From: Synergistaceae bacterium | GTDB taxonomy: Bacteria > Synergistota > Synergistia > Synergistales > Synergistaceae | DNA: 23,164 nt | Direction: 5' to 3' | NCBI GenBank assembly: GCA_012728505.1 | Contig: JAAYEY010000224.1 | Coordinates: forward strand, 1 to 23,164 | Shown here: positions 14,895 through 23,164 of the stretch, in pieces | How positions within the stretch are numbered: the stretch's first letter is position 1 | Layout: each line of letters begins with the position of its first letter | The notes under the pieces: model-generated | The model's database searches: none | What the model was told of the DNA's origin: nothing | Seen by the model: the letters and a program-made list of their open reading frames with translations, nothing else | Position numbers and translations under genes: made by a program

Positions 14895-16904
14895 TTATTG
14901 CTTTTCTTCTGACAACCGTGCAAAGGTAGTTACATTACACAGCGGTTTGAAATCCTTACCGTTCGCATCGTAAAACTTTCCAAAAAACTCTACATACTGA
15001 AGCCTCAGAGAGTGAATAAATGCTCCAAGAAGATTGACCGCTATGCTAAAAATGTGTCCTACAACAAATATAAGAATAGCCAGTGGTATTCCAACATATG
15101 GAGTACCTACAACAAGCTTGGCAAGAAGATTTATAACCATCCCAACCGCGGCAGAGCCGAGCCCCAGTGCTAAAAGCCTGCTGTAACTGAGCACGTCCCC
15201 GAGGTAACCTGTAACGTTATAGAGACTAAGTAAACCTGAGAAAAATTTTCCTCCTATACTTGTACTTGTTCTTCCCTGAGTCGCGATAAGTATGACCGCA
15301 CCTGCTATTGCAATATACTTCATAAATCCTGCCGCAGGTCCTTTAATCATGCCATAGGAAGCAAAACCTGTGAGCAGGAGACCGAATAAGAATATGATCC
15401 ATCCCCCGTTATCAGCGAGAGCTTCAACGTAATCTCTATTGCTCCAGCTGTTTTTGAAAGCTATCAGCAAACCAAAAATTACCTGGGTAAAACCCAGTCC
15501 TAGTGATATCGTAAGCAGTGTCATAGGATCGTTCATGGGGTCCAGCATCTGGATAGATTCCTTTAGCGGGATAAGAGAACTTAAGAACGGAAACGCCGTT
15601 ATGCTGTCTCCAAACCATGAGCCTGTAAGTGCCCCGACTATAACCGAGAATATCATCCCAATAGTTAACATCACAAAAAACTTACGCATTGTCGGTGGCA
15701 GCTGATGTCTGATGATGAAATAGCCGAAGATACCGCTCATTACCAAGCCATAACCTGCGTCGCCGAAACACATTCCCAAGAAAAGAAAGAAAAACGGCGC
15801 CATCAGTGATGTCGGATCTATGCCGCCATATGTCGGCGTACCATACATCAAAGTTAGTGGCTCCATAGAAGAAGACCAGCCTGGGTTCTTGAGCAAAGTT
15901 GGAGGCAATTCTCCTTCGTCTGGTTCAATATATGAAAATTCACTCAGCGACTCGTACGGACTTATAGTCTTTTCAACTATGTTTTGATATTGTTTAGGCA
16001 TCCAGAACAACCATATAAAAACATCATCTGTCGGTACGCCTGAGATCATGGAGTCCATCCTGTCTCTGAGAATACTCCAATAATCTCCGTAATATCTGGC
16101 CATCTCAAGGCCTTCTTCCGCCATAGAAGCTATTTCCGCAGAGAGCAACGCTTCTTCCTTCTCCGCTTTTTCGATTTCAGCCGTCAGCTTTTTACGCTCT
16201 TCTTCAGCGGTAAGCTCTAAATCTTTAGGAACATCGAGCCTTCCCGCAGAAAATTCACAAGCAACAGTTTGAATTTTTTCCAGGTCAGATTTTTTGAAAA
16301 GTACTGCGAATATTATTGTTGTATCTTTTTCGTTTTGGAGTAGTTTCTGGTACTCTACAAAACCACCAAGCTCTGATTCGAGCCTTGAGACAAATTCTTC
16401 AGAAGATTCCCTGGGAATAGTGTAAACAGCTCCACCTATCATTTCTGTTCCGGATGTAAAAAATTCAAGAGGATACTTAATCGAACTAAGTATTATTAAT
16501 TGAGTAAGAAGACCTTTAAGCCTCGATATCTCAGCTCTCGTCTCCGTGGCTTTTCTCTCTTTTTCTCTGAGATCTGTCACAAAAGTTCTGAATCTATCTT
16601 CATCTGCTTTTGCCGTAAGCTCAGAAATACCAATAGTGGGAACGTCGCCCAACATCCTGGCAATTGAGCTGCCTTTGTTTACTTCAAGTGGTTCAAGTAG
16701 GCGTACTGTAAATCTAACATCGCTGAGAAGCTCGTCTATGTGACGCTGTCTGGCTCGAAGCTGGAACATTGCCGCGCTATCAATAGGACCGCTGCTCTCT
16801 TTAGTAAATTCACAGCAACCAATTGCCTGCAATTTCCCTATAAGTTCATCTGCTACAGATCTATGAACAGCTATACGTGCCTTACTCATCTCAGCAAGAG
16901 CCAT
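14895..16904 (-). CDS. atpI: V-type ATPase subunit I (membrane stator)
   Basis: Subunit I (like eukaryotic a) holds the ion half-channels against the K ring and anchors the peripheral stalks. The 669 residues divide into a soluble, partly coiled-coil N-terminal half (about 1-370) and a C-terminal half with seven or eight membrane segments. The conserved arginines are in SYSRLLALGL (R576) and HSLRLQYVEFFGKFY (R634); arginines at these places are essential in the family. The ATG (16902-16904) overlaps the end of the G/H gene by 14 nt, with GAGGTGATG upstream. Confidence 0.96.
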   Translation of the reverse strand: MALAEMSKARIAVHRSVADELIGKLQAIGCCEFTKESSGPIDSAAMFQLRARQRHIDELLSDVRFTVRLLEPLEVNKGSSIARMLGDVPTIGISELTAKADEDRFRTFVTDLREKERKATETRAEISRLKGLLTQLIILSSIKYPLEFFTSGTEMIGGAVYTIPRESSEEFVSRLESELGGFVEYQKLLQNEKDTTIIFAVLFKKSDLEKIQTVACEFSAGRLDVPKDLELTAEEERKKLTAEIEKAEKEEALLSAEIASMAEEGLEMARYYGDYWSILRDRMDSMISGVPTDDVFIWLFWMPKQYQNIVEKTISPYESLSEFSYIEPDEGELPPTLLKNPGWSSSMEPLTLMYGTPTYGGIDPTSLMAPFFFLFLGMCFGDAGYGLVMSGIFGYFIIRHQLPPTMRKFFVMLTIGMIFSVIVGALTGSWFGDSITAFPFLSSLIPLKESIQMLDPMNDPMTLLTISLGLGFTQVIFGLLIAFKNSWSNRDYVEALADNGGWIIFLFGLLLTGFASYGMIKGPAAGFMKYIAIAGAVILIATQGRTSTSIGGKFFSGLLSLYNVTGYLGDVLSYSRLLALGLGSAAVGMVINLLAKLVVGTPYVGIPLAILIFVVGHIFSIAVNLLGAFIHSLRLQYVEFFGKFYDANGKDFKPLCNVTTFARLSEEKQ

Positions 16905-17226
16905 AATTCGTCATCACCTCTCTCACCAGCCAATCAGCCACCCCTGCAGCAGAATCCTTTGTCTTTTCATAACACTCCTGTGCCTCTTTCTTACCTTTTT
17001 CCAGTATTTCTCCGGCTTTTCCTTCTGCCTCTTTTTCTGCATTTGCGACAGATTCGCGCCACTGTCTGTGACATTGTTGTTTGGTGTCCTTTATCAACTG
17101 CTCTGCCTCTGCTTGGGCTGTCGCGGTTATCTTCGCAGCTTCAGCCTTTGCTTCAGCTATAGCAGCCTTAGCCAGAGACTCTTGTTCACGTATTTCCTGT
17201 GCCAAATTCTCTGTCAACAAACTCAC
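16891..17226 (-). CDS. V-type ATPase subunit G/H-like (peripheral stalk)
   Basis: A 111-residue, highly charged helical protein with long runs of Ala, Glu and Lys, expected to form the coiled coil partner of subunit E in the outer stalk. Sequence in this family is weak; being first in a G-I-K-E-C-F-A-B-D operon makes the call solid. The start needs care. The frame opens at GTG (17224-17226), but that codon overlaps the GGAGG ribosome-binding site. Two TTG codons follow, ending at 17220 and 17217, five and eight bases after GGAGG; either is a better start, giving 109 or 108 residues. Confidence 0.88.
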   Translation of the reverse strand: MSLLTENLAQEIREQESLAKAAIAEAKAEAAKITATAQAEAEQLIKDTKQQCHRQWRESVANAEKEAEGKAGEILEKGKKEAQECYEKTKDSAAGVADWLVREVMTNYGSC

Positions 17227-17272
17227 CTCCCCTCATATTTCATGAGCATTGCGATTACACAAACACCGGGTA

Positions 17273-17301
17273 ATTTTAACCTTTACTTCTAATTGCGTCA
17301 A
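17273..17301 (-). promoter_or_regulatory. V-ATPase operon promoter
   Basis: A near-consensus sigma-70 type promoter on the minus strand has -35 TTGACG (17296-17301), a 17-bp spacer and -10 TAAAAT (17273-17278). Transcription would begin near 17266, about 45 nt before the likely TTG start of the first gene. It lies in the 165-nt gap after the AddA-like gene. I see no clear terminator for that upstream gene. Confidence 0.8.
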
Positions 17302-17390
17302 TTTTCACACATTGGAATAAATTAAACATGCAGAAACCTATTTCATTAAAAATCAAGCTACAAACCTTACTTTACCAGGGAATAATGTTC

Positions 17391-20300
17391 TTAAACATGC
17401 TTTTTTGAACAAATATTTGCCCACGGGCATTTTAAACAATTTTCAGCGGAATCGGTAAAAGTATCCGAAAGTGCTGAAATTGCAGATCGATGTATATTAT
17501 CTCCTATGGATTCAATCAACGAGTCAGAAATAGTTACTCTTTTATTTATATTTGATGGGTCCCTTAAATAATTTATCCCAATTTCAATAGTTTTTTGAGG
17601 AAGCCTCTTCTCTTTTCTGTAAATATACAAGGAATAAGCATAGAATTTCAACTGTTCATCGTAATACTCTTTGGGGGCGGTCTCTTCCGTAGTGGTCTTC
17701 CAATCTCTTAAATATATATAATCTGAGTCTTCCCAGTAAATATCAGTAGAGCCAACCAAAAGCAAGTCCATATCCTGGACCCTGAAAGGCGTCTCTCTAA
17801 AGAGCTCTCCTTTGCCTGTGCCATTTGCCAAATCGGAAAGCACATGGGCTTCTTCTGTTTTAGAATAATCTTCAAGCATTCTCATTATCTCATTTCGTGA
17901 CTGCGCTGATTTGAATTCACTCCTAAGATTCCAGGGCAGTTTTTTTAATGTTACTTCATACTTATCCGTATCTTTTTCTTGCGGTACCCAGCTGGTAAGG
18001 GTTTCAAGATCAAAGTTCCACTTTGAGAGTACCCAGTGTGCGAGGCTTCCAAATTCCGATCCTCCAGTCCCTTCTCCCATTTTACTGTTCCACTGCATAT
18101 CGCGTCCTTGTCTGTAAGCTATTCTGTAAGCGGCGGGACACCATGAAAGCATCGCATAGGCTGAGGCTGATAATCTTGCAAGTTTTGCAGGTGAAATGAT
18201 TTTAGGAAATATCATGGTCTCCGCACGCATCAATTCCAAAGGAACCTTCGCTTTGATTTCGGGAGACACTTCCTGCACTGAACTTCTGCATATCTGAATT
18301 TCTGTATTTGGTAAGTCCGAATGCATTATCATGCCAAGAAAGCTGTCTTCAGCAGGTGGAATCTGTTCTCCGTCGTTCTTGTCTGTTTTGCTTATACCGC
18401 ATATAAAAAGCTTATCCCTAGCCCTAGTCGATGCAACATACCAGAAACGTTCATTTTCTGCCTGAATGGCTTCTTTTTCTCTTTCGCTATGCCATAGGCC
18501 GGATACAGTGAGCTCATCTTTTAGTGGGTCCTTAGCAAGAAAATCGGGCATTTTCATAGCTAAAACACCATATCGGACAGAGGTTTCGATCCCTGAAACG
18601 TTTGGGAGTGTTCCTTCAACTCCACCAAGTGCGACAACAGGATATTCGAGTCCTTTGGCAGAGTGTATAGTAAGGACGTTTACGGCATCATGATCTTCAT
18701 CCGTGATATCTGGCTCCTCCTGCTGCTCGGATTCTTTAACAGAAAAGCGCATGTAATCAGCGCATCCCTGAAGTGAACGACCTTCAGATGCCTCGTATTC
18801 AGATGCTATTGCCGCCATGTATGAGATGTTCGCTCGTACTCGGAGCCTCTGCCACTCTTCGTATGACGCAAGAAAACCGGGTGAATTGAGCAACTCTCGG
18901 ATAATACATGAAACCCCCGTAAGCTCAGCTTTTTTTCTCATCAATTCAAGGAAGTCAAAGGTTTCGGGGTATTCATTTCTCAATACCTCCGCCATAGAAA
19001 CGGGGACTCCACTCTCTCCCAAGATCTGAGTTTTGTCCAGTATCTCAGCTGCGGATTCTGGATCAATTCCGCTGAAAGGTGAGGCTATCCAGCCTGCAAG
19101 AAAAGATGGATTAGACGGTTGAGCCAAAAGGGACACCAAGTTGACCAGATCAGCAATCTCTCCCCTTTTAAAGTAATCCCTCCTTGTGCAGAGGACATAC
19201 GGAATTCCGACCGAATCAAAGGCTTCTTCGATTGAAGAATAGAGAGACCTCTTAGGAACAAGGAGCGCAAAGTCCTTCCATTTAACAGGCCTGAACTTAT
19301 CTTCAGCATCAATGCTTTTATCCCATATCGGAACACCCGATCCGTGGATTTCACTTATTCTTGATGCAAGTTCTCTGTAAAGCCTGACACGCGAATCAAA
19401 TATTTTTTCCTCTTTACCTAATTTCCCATCTTCCTCTTGTTCCCTTTCCTGCAGCGAAAGCATTATCTCAAAAACAGGAGGCATCGGATGGTCATTTCTC
19501 TTTTTCCACAAGTCTTCTGAAGATGGAGACCCGAGGGGTTCATACTTAAAAGAAGCATTTTTTTCTATGCCTTGAGCCCATACCGAGCTGAAGACATAAT
19601 TTAGTTTCTCCACAAGGTCGTCGCGAGTTCTGAAGCTTTTATCAAGAGTTATATATTTGTATCGACCGTCTTCTGAGTGCCTCGACGAGTCTATGTATTT
19701 CCGGAATATCTCCAGGTTGGCGTGCCTGAAACGGTATATAGACTGCTTGATGTCGCCAACGATAAAAAGTGTATTGTATTTCTCATTCCACAAACCTTTA
19801 AGGATTTCATTCTGGACTCCGTCCGTGTCTTGGAACTCATCAACAAGAATGTGTTTAAATTTTTCACCATATGCGGGGTTTCTCTCAAGCGCCTCACCCG
19901 CATATCTTATGAGGTCGTTGTTTGTCAGTATGCCTTCCCTCTTTCTCATAGATTCCCAACACTGCCATCCAAGCGCACAGGTACGACAAAGGAGCCACAG
20001 GAGCATTTCTTCATTTTCTGAAGGAACTGATGCCATCCTCAGTTCCTTTTTCATGGTGTCTCGCCACTCTTTGAGAGAGACGCCCAATATATTTTTTATT
20101 GATTCTAATATCTTCTTTGAACACCACTGGAGGTTGGATATTCCCTCCTCCATAAGAAGCCTGGCAAAAGCTTTGTAATTCTTTTCGTTTGGCTCAGCTT
20201 CAAAATATTCAAGCTCTATTTCTCTAAGTCTCTCAAATCGTTTCCCATGTTGCTCTCTCAATTCGTTTCTTATAACAGGGAAAATATCTTTAAACCATGT

Positions 20301-21038
20301 ATCCCATATCTCAGCAAAAATATATTCTTTGTCCTTAATATCAGAATACAATTCTTCCGTTGATTGATTCCATAAATCCTCAGGCGTCTTACCAAAACTG
20401 CCCAGTTTTTCCGATGCGCTTTTTGCGGCTTCTGAAAGTTTCTCAGGTCCATAATAATTTAGAAAATCTTTAAAATAATCTTCGCTAAAAAGCTCCTCTG
20501 TCCGTTCGGCCCATTCATCAGAGACTATCATCTTTATTTTTTTAAGGGACATCGTTCCAAGCATCTCTGAAAAAGACTTCCACCAAAGTACCTCTTGGGG
20601 TTTGGAAACTATCGAAGCGGTTGGGTCAATATCAAGCACGAGTCCCGATTCTCTTATGACCTTCATTGCAAAAGAATGAATGGTAGAAATATAGGCATCG
20701 TCTATCCTTTGAATACCCTTTAAAAGATGGGGCAGCTCTTTTTCTGAGTTGCTATGCCATTCTACTAAAGTTTTCTTTATTCTATCCTGCATTTCTCGGG
20801 CCGCTTTTTCGGTAAAAGTCAAAACCAAGATCTGATCTACCCTGCAATCCTTGTCTTTAGCAAGTAACCAGGCAAAACGCTGGGAAAGAGTCTGGGTCTT
20901 TCCTGTGCCTGCCCCCGCACTTACAACAGTGAGCGGACTCAGGCTGGTAACTGCTTCTATCTGTTCAGGAAGGCCTTTTAAATTTTTCTGAAGTGCTGCA
21001 ATAGGATCATTAAGAGAGTCGTTCTTCTGAGATATCAT
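17391..21038 (-). CDS. addA: AddA-like UvrD/RecB-family helicase-nuclease
   Basis: A predicted ATP-driven DNA helicase with a C-terminal nuclease, processing double-strand ends for recombination. The 1215 residues show the SF1 motifs in order: Walker A AGAGTGKT (41-48), LTFTEKAAREM, Walker B DEFQDT, GDIKQSIYRFR, the LTIHSAKGLEYP motif V and the YVASTRARDKL motif VI. The PD-(D/E)XK nuclease core includes D1099 and D1112-W-K1114, followed by QLKFYAYS. Four cysteines (C967, and C1201, C1204, C1210 as CX2CX5C) look like the Fe-S staple of Cas4/AddB-type nucleases, unlike Bacillus AddA. The ATG overlaps the upstream nuclease gene by 29 nt and has AGAGAGG nine bases before it, so the two products probably form a complex. 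Confidence 0.88.
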   Translation of the reverse strand: MISQKNDSLNDPIAALQKNLKGLPEQIEAVTSLSPLTVVSAGAGTGKTQTLSQRFAWLLAKDKDCRVDQILVLTFTEKAAREMQDRIKKTLVEWHSNSEKELPHLLKGIQRIDDAYISTIHSFAMKVIRESGLVLDIDPTASIVSKPQEVLWWKSFSEMLGTMSLKKIKMIVSDEWAERTEELFSEDYFKDFLNYYGPEKLSEAAKSASEKLGSFGKTPEDLWNQSTEELYSDIKDKEYIFAEIWDTWFKDIFPVIRNELREQHGKRFERLREIELEYFEAEPNEKNYKAFARLLMEEGISNLQWCSKKILESIKNILGVSLKEWRDTMKKELRMASVPSENEEMLLWLLCRTCALGWQCWESMRKREGILTNNDLIRYAGEALERNPAYGEKFKHILVDEFQDTDGVQNEILKGLWNEKYNTLFIVGDIKQSIYRFRHANLEIFRKYIDSSRHSEDGRYKYITLDKSFRTRDDLVEKLNYVFSSVWAQGIEKNASFKYEPLGSPSSEDLWKKRNDHPMPPVFEIMLSLQEREQEEDGKLGKEEKIFDSRVRLYRELASRISEIHGSGVPIWDKSIDAEDKFRPVKWKDFALLVPKRSLYSSIEEAFDSVGIPYVLCTRRDYFKRGEIADLVNLVSLLAQPSNPSFLAGWIASPFSGIDPESAAEILDKTQILGESGVPVSMAEVLRNEYPETFDFLELMRKKAELTGVSCIIRELLNSPGFLASYEEWQRLRVRANISYMAAIASEYEASEGRSLQGCADYMRFSVKESEQQEEPDITDEDHDAVNVLTIHSAKGLEYPVVALGGVEGTLPNVSGIETSVRYGVLAMKMPDFLAKDPLKDELTVSGLWHSEREKEAIQAENERFWYVASTRARDKLFICGISKTDKNDGEQIPPAEDSFLGMIMHSDLPNTEIQICRSSVQEVSPEIKAKVPLELMRAETMIFPKIISPAKLARLSASAYAMLSWCPAAYRIAYRQGRDMQWNSKMGEGTGGSEFGSLAHWVLSKWNFDLETLTSWVPQEKDTDKYEVTLKKLPWNLRSEFKSAQSRNEIMRMLEDYSKTEEAHVLSDLANGTGKGELFRETPFRVQDMDLLLVGSTDIYWEDSDYIYLRDWKTTTEETAPKEYYDEQLKFYAYSLYIYRKEKRLPQKTIEIGINYLRDPSNINKRVTISDSLIESIGDNIHRSAISALSDTFTDSAENCLKCPWANICSKKHV

Positions 21039-23164
21039 AAGCTCTGACCTCTCTTTCTTCTTCTTGTTCTGTTTCTTCTATGTAAGCTTCCCTCCGCCTG
21101 CAAATAACAAAGAACTCGCAGTACCTGCAGCTGTCAGACTCGTAATTTGCCGCGAATTCACCTTTCTTTATAGACTTTGCCATTTCTGACATAGTCTCTT
21201 CAGCAAGTTCCAGGTAATCATCTAAGCTCTTTCTGGGCCAAGATGAACAGTAAGCTTCGCTCAACTCTTTTGAATTGAAGTACCCGTAGAAAGAGGCATC
21301 CTTATGGCCAATCCATCCGTAGCCGGCAGGTTTGTATCCTGTTTTTTTACTGATAACCACAGAATAGGCAGCTAACTGCAATTCACTGCGGTGGTCTGAA
21401 GAACGGTTAGATTTATAGTCGATGACAACAAAGCCATCTCCGTAAAGATCTAACCTGTCAGCACGCCCTTTAAAGGAGACTCCTTCAACCTCATACTCCG
21501 GGAGTTTGTATTCGAGCATTACTGCTGAACGACTTTTAATGAGGGCTGATGATTCTATTGAGTCAAGAAGATCTGCCACAGAGCTGATTTGTTTTTTTAG
21601 ATTTTCTGCATACCTTGCTAATCTGGGATCTCTCAGCAGTTCAGGATAAAAAGCATGGGATGCTTTTTCCCATTCTCTTTTCGTTATCATTGAGAAACTC
21701 CTAGGCGAATCAATATATTCTTTCCAGGAGTTTTCCCACAGAGAATGAAGCAAGGAACCCGCCTTCAAGTTGTTGTATATTTGAGGGTCATGGTCAGGAA
21801 GCTTCAGCTTTTTTTTACACCAATATCTGTAGGGGCAGGATTTCCACTCATCAAGCTGACTCAATGATACAGAGAAAAGGGAGGATTCGTCTGTTTTCCC
21901 TTTTCTCGGAAATTTCCCTCTGTCCGTTTTGTTGGCTGATATGGGTATTTCCGCACCACAAAACCAAAGTGATCCGTCAGGGGGAAGAGCGTCCGACGGT
22001 TTGTATTGAATGCTTCCAACGCCCTCCCACTTACCCGGTCCGTTTTTTGAATTGAAAAGAGGTGCAACAAACTGTGAAGGTCCTAAAGGGCGTCCGCTTT
22101 GATCAGTAAGTGAGTGCGTTATTACGCAACCTCCAAGTGCTGTTGCAATCAGTCTTCTGAAAAGAGCTTCTTTTTGCTCCCTCTTTTCATGCAGGTCAGG
22201 TATGTGTGGACGGTGGTCCGCTTTCTCATCCTGCTGGACACTTTCGTTGAATCTGATTTTATTATTGTTGTCCAAGAGCGGAGATTCTCTCAGCTTGCCA
22301 GGCCACGTATTGTAATCTACATCTGTCATGATCCAGTACCTGTGAACAGTCAAGACAGGAGGAATTCCAGCGTAAACCGTAACGGAACGGCTTTGCGGAA
22401 GCTGGATTGGGAGAGTGGCGCTTTCAGCCCATTCTGTAATATATCTAAGTGCATCATGGCCTTTAAACGAAATCTTTGATGCAGGACCTATCTCTTTACC
22501 GATGTCGTCAAGAATTTCTATTTTTTTCTCGAGCTCTTTTATAGAGGAAGATATGTCCTTAAGTACACCATCAAGTTCGGGTGTAAGCTCTATGTAATCG
22601 CCTATTGCGTTCCGGAAATCAAGACTTTCGATGAAATCTTGCCAGAACTTAAGGATCTCAGACGGGGTACCTCCGTTTGATAGCTTGAAGCATAGGCTTT
22701 CAACTTTTCCAAAGGTATCCAAAGATTTTCCTTTTAGTATTCCCTTCCACGAGCGGCTGCCTTCAGGAAAACATGAAACGGATGCTGCTAAATCAAAATC
22801 AGAAGATTTCAAAAGAGGGTTTGAGAGAAGAAAGGCTGTGCTTTGAGTATCCCATCCCGATGCAAAAGCGTTCCATATCAGCCTAGGCAACTCACCTATT
22901 AACGTGTCAGCAACAGAGCCTCTAACCTGTAAATTATATGGAATCTTGTATCTGGCTAAGGCATTCTCCAAAAGTGCGAGATGCTGAGGGGTGGCCATGA
23001 TTCCGATATCTCCGTAATCATTAATTTTTCCAAGCTTTGACAGAGAGCCTGTATCGTGTGCCCATAGGGCAGTTTCTCTTGCAACTGCATCAAACTGAAG
23101 CTGATAGTCGCTCGTTTTTATTTCAAATACTTTTGATTGCCAAACAGGTCGTTCTTTATACTCC
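21010..23164 (-). CDS. addB: AddB-like PD-(D/E)XK nuclease, 5' end beyond window
   Basis: The C-terminal 717 codons of a partner protein for the AddA-like helicase-nuclease. The reading frame is open to the window edge; the ATG at 22998 is internal, because the preceding 55 codons continue a helicase-style segment (NDYGDIGI just before it). Counting from that Met, the nuclease domain shows GRADRLD (511-517), IDYKS (526-530) and QLAAYS (541-546). C388 together with C624, C627 and C633 (CX2CX5C) forms the Fe-S set known from AddB. Any Walker A motif would be upstream and is not seen. The 29-nt overlap with the next gene indicates a single operon. Confidence 0.85.
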   Translation of the reverse strand, partial: EYKERPVWQSKVFEIKTSDYQLQFDAVARETALWAHDTGSLSKLGKINDYGDIGIMATPQHLALLENALARYKIPYNLQVRGSVADTLIGELPRLIWNAFASGWDTQSTAFLLSNPLLKSSDFDLAASVSCFPEGSRSWKGILKGKSLDTFGKVESLCFKLSNGGTPSEILKFWQDFIESLDFRNAIGDYIELTPELDGVLKDISSSIKELEKKIEILDDIGKEIGPASKISFKGHDALRYITEWAESATLPIQLPQSRSVTVYAGIPPVLTVHRYWIMTDVDYNTWPGKLRESPLLDNNNKIRFNESVQQDEKADHRPHIPDLHEKREQKEALFRRLIATALGGCVITHSLTDQSGRPLGPSQFVAPLFNSKNGPGKWEGVGSIQYKPSDALPPDGSLWFCGAEIPISANKTDRGKFPRKGKTDESSLFSVSLSQLDEWKSCPYRYWCKKKLKLPDHDPQIYNNLKAGSLLHSLWENSWKEYIDSPRSFSMITKREWEKASHAFYPELLRDPRLARYAENLKKQISSVADLLDSIESSALIKSRSAVMLEYKLPEYEVEGVSFKGRADRLDLYGDGFVVIDYKSNRSSDHRSELQLAAYSVVISKKTGYKPAGYGWIGHKDASFYGYFNSKELSEAYCSSWPRKSLDDYLELAEETMSEMAKSIKKGEFAANYESDSCRYCEFFVICRRREAYIEETEQEEEREVRAYDISEERLS

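Noticed and set aside
1..23164. CRISPR arrays, tRNA genes, insertion sequences, phage or defence systems
   Set aside because: No regularly spaced identical repeats, tRNA-like folds, transposase motifs or toxin/defence domains were found. The AddAB-like pair is a repair enzyme rather than evidence of a new defence system.

Overview
The window looks like a chromosomal piece of an anaerobic, diderm-type bacterium. The gene content (a nine-gene V-type ATPase operon of the Enterococcus/Thermus type, a dcw cell-division cluster with a meso-diaminopimelate-type MurE, class A RNase P RNA, and an AddAB-like nuclease with two Fe-S motifs) would fit Synergistota. That placement is an inference from gene content and protein style; no database search was made. 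Every gene I can support lies on the minus strand, so transcription runs from high to low coordinates.

Layout in transcription order: (1) 23164-17391, the 3' part of an AddB-like nuclease gene that runs off the window end, then a complete AddA-like helicase-nuclease overlapping it by 29 nt. These two form a recombination/repair unit that processes double-strand breaks. (2) 17301-8400, a clean promoter (TTGACG-17-TAAAAT), then the V-ATPase genes in the order G/H-I-K-E-C-F-A-B-D, closed by a strong hairpin terminator. The membrane ring subunit K carries all five residues that bind Na+ in the Enterococcus hirae enzyme, so the pump is probably Na+-coupled. (3) 8330-5981, one AT-rich family 3 glycoside hydrolase gene with its own promoters, which looks like an insertion between housekeeping units. 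(4) 5914-5511, rnpB (RNase P RNA) with an extended -10 promoter and an 18-bp perfect terminator stem. (5) 5360-194, the start of the dcw cluster: mraZ, rsmH, ftsL, a class B penicillin-binding protein (ftsI/spoVD type) and murE. The mraZ promoter region carries four GTGG boxes spaced exactly 10 bp, the MraZ autoregulatory operator. (6) 193-1, non-coding sequence after murE, with degenerate 11-nt tandem repeats and small hairpins; the expected next gene (murF) is not visible.

I do not see a plausible novel multi-gene system. The most useful observations are the Na+-binding signature in subunit K, the foreign-looking GH3 gene, the MraZ operator with a previously unremarked inverted copy upstream of the promoter, the Fe-S cysteine sets in both AddA and AddB, an AU-rich spacer placed only before the high-copy ring subunit gene, and a run of exactly 14-nt gene overlaps.
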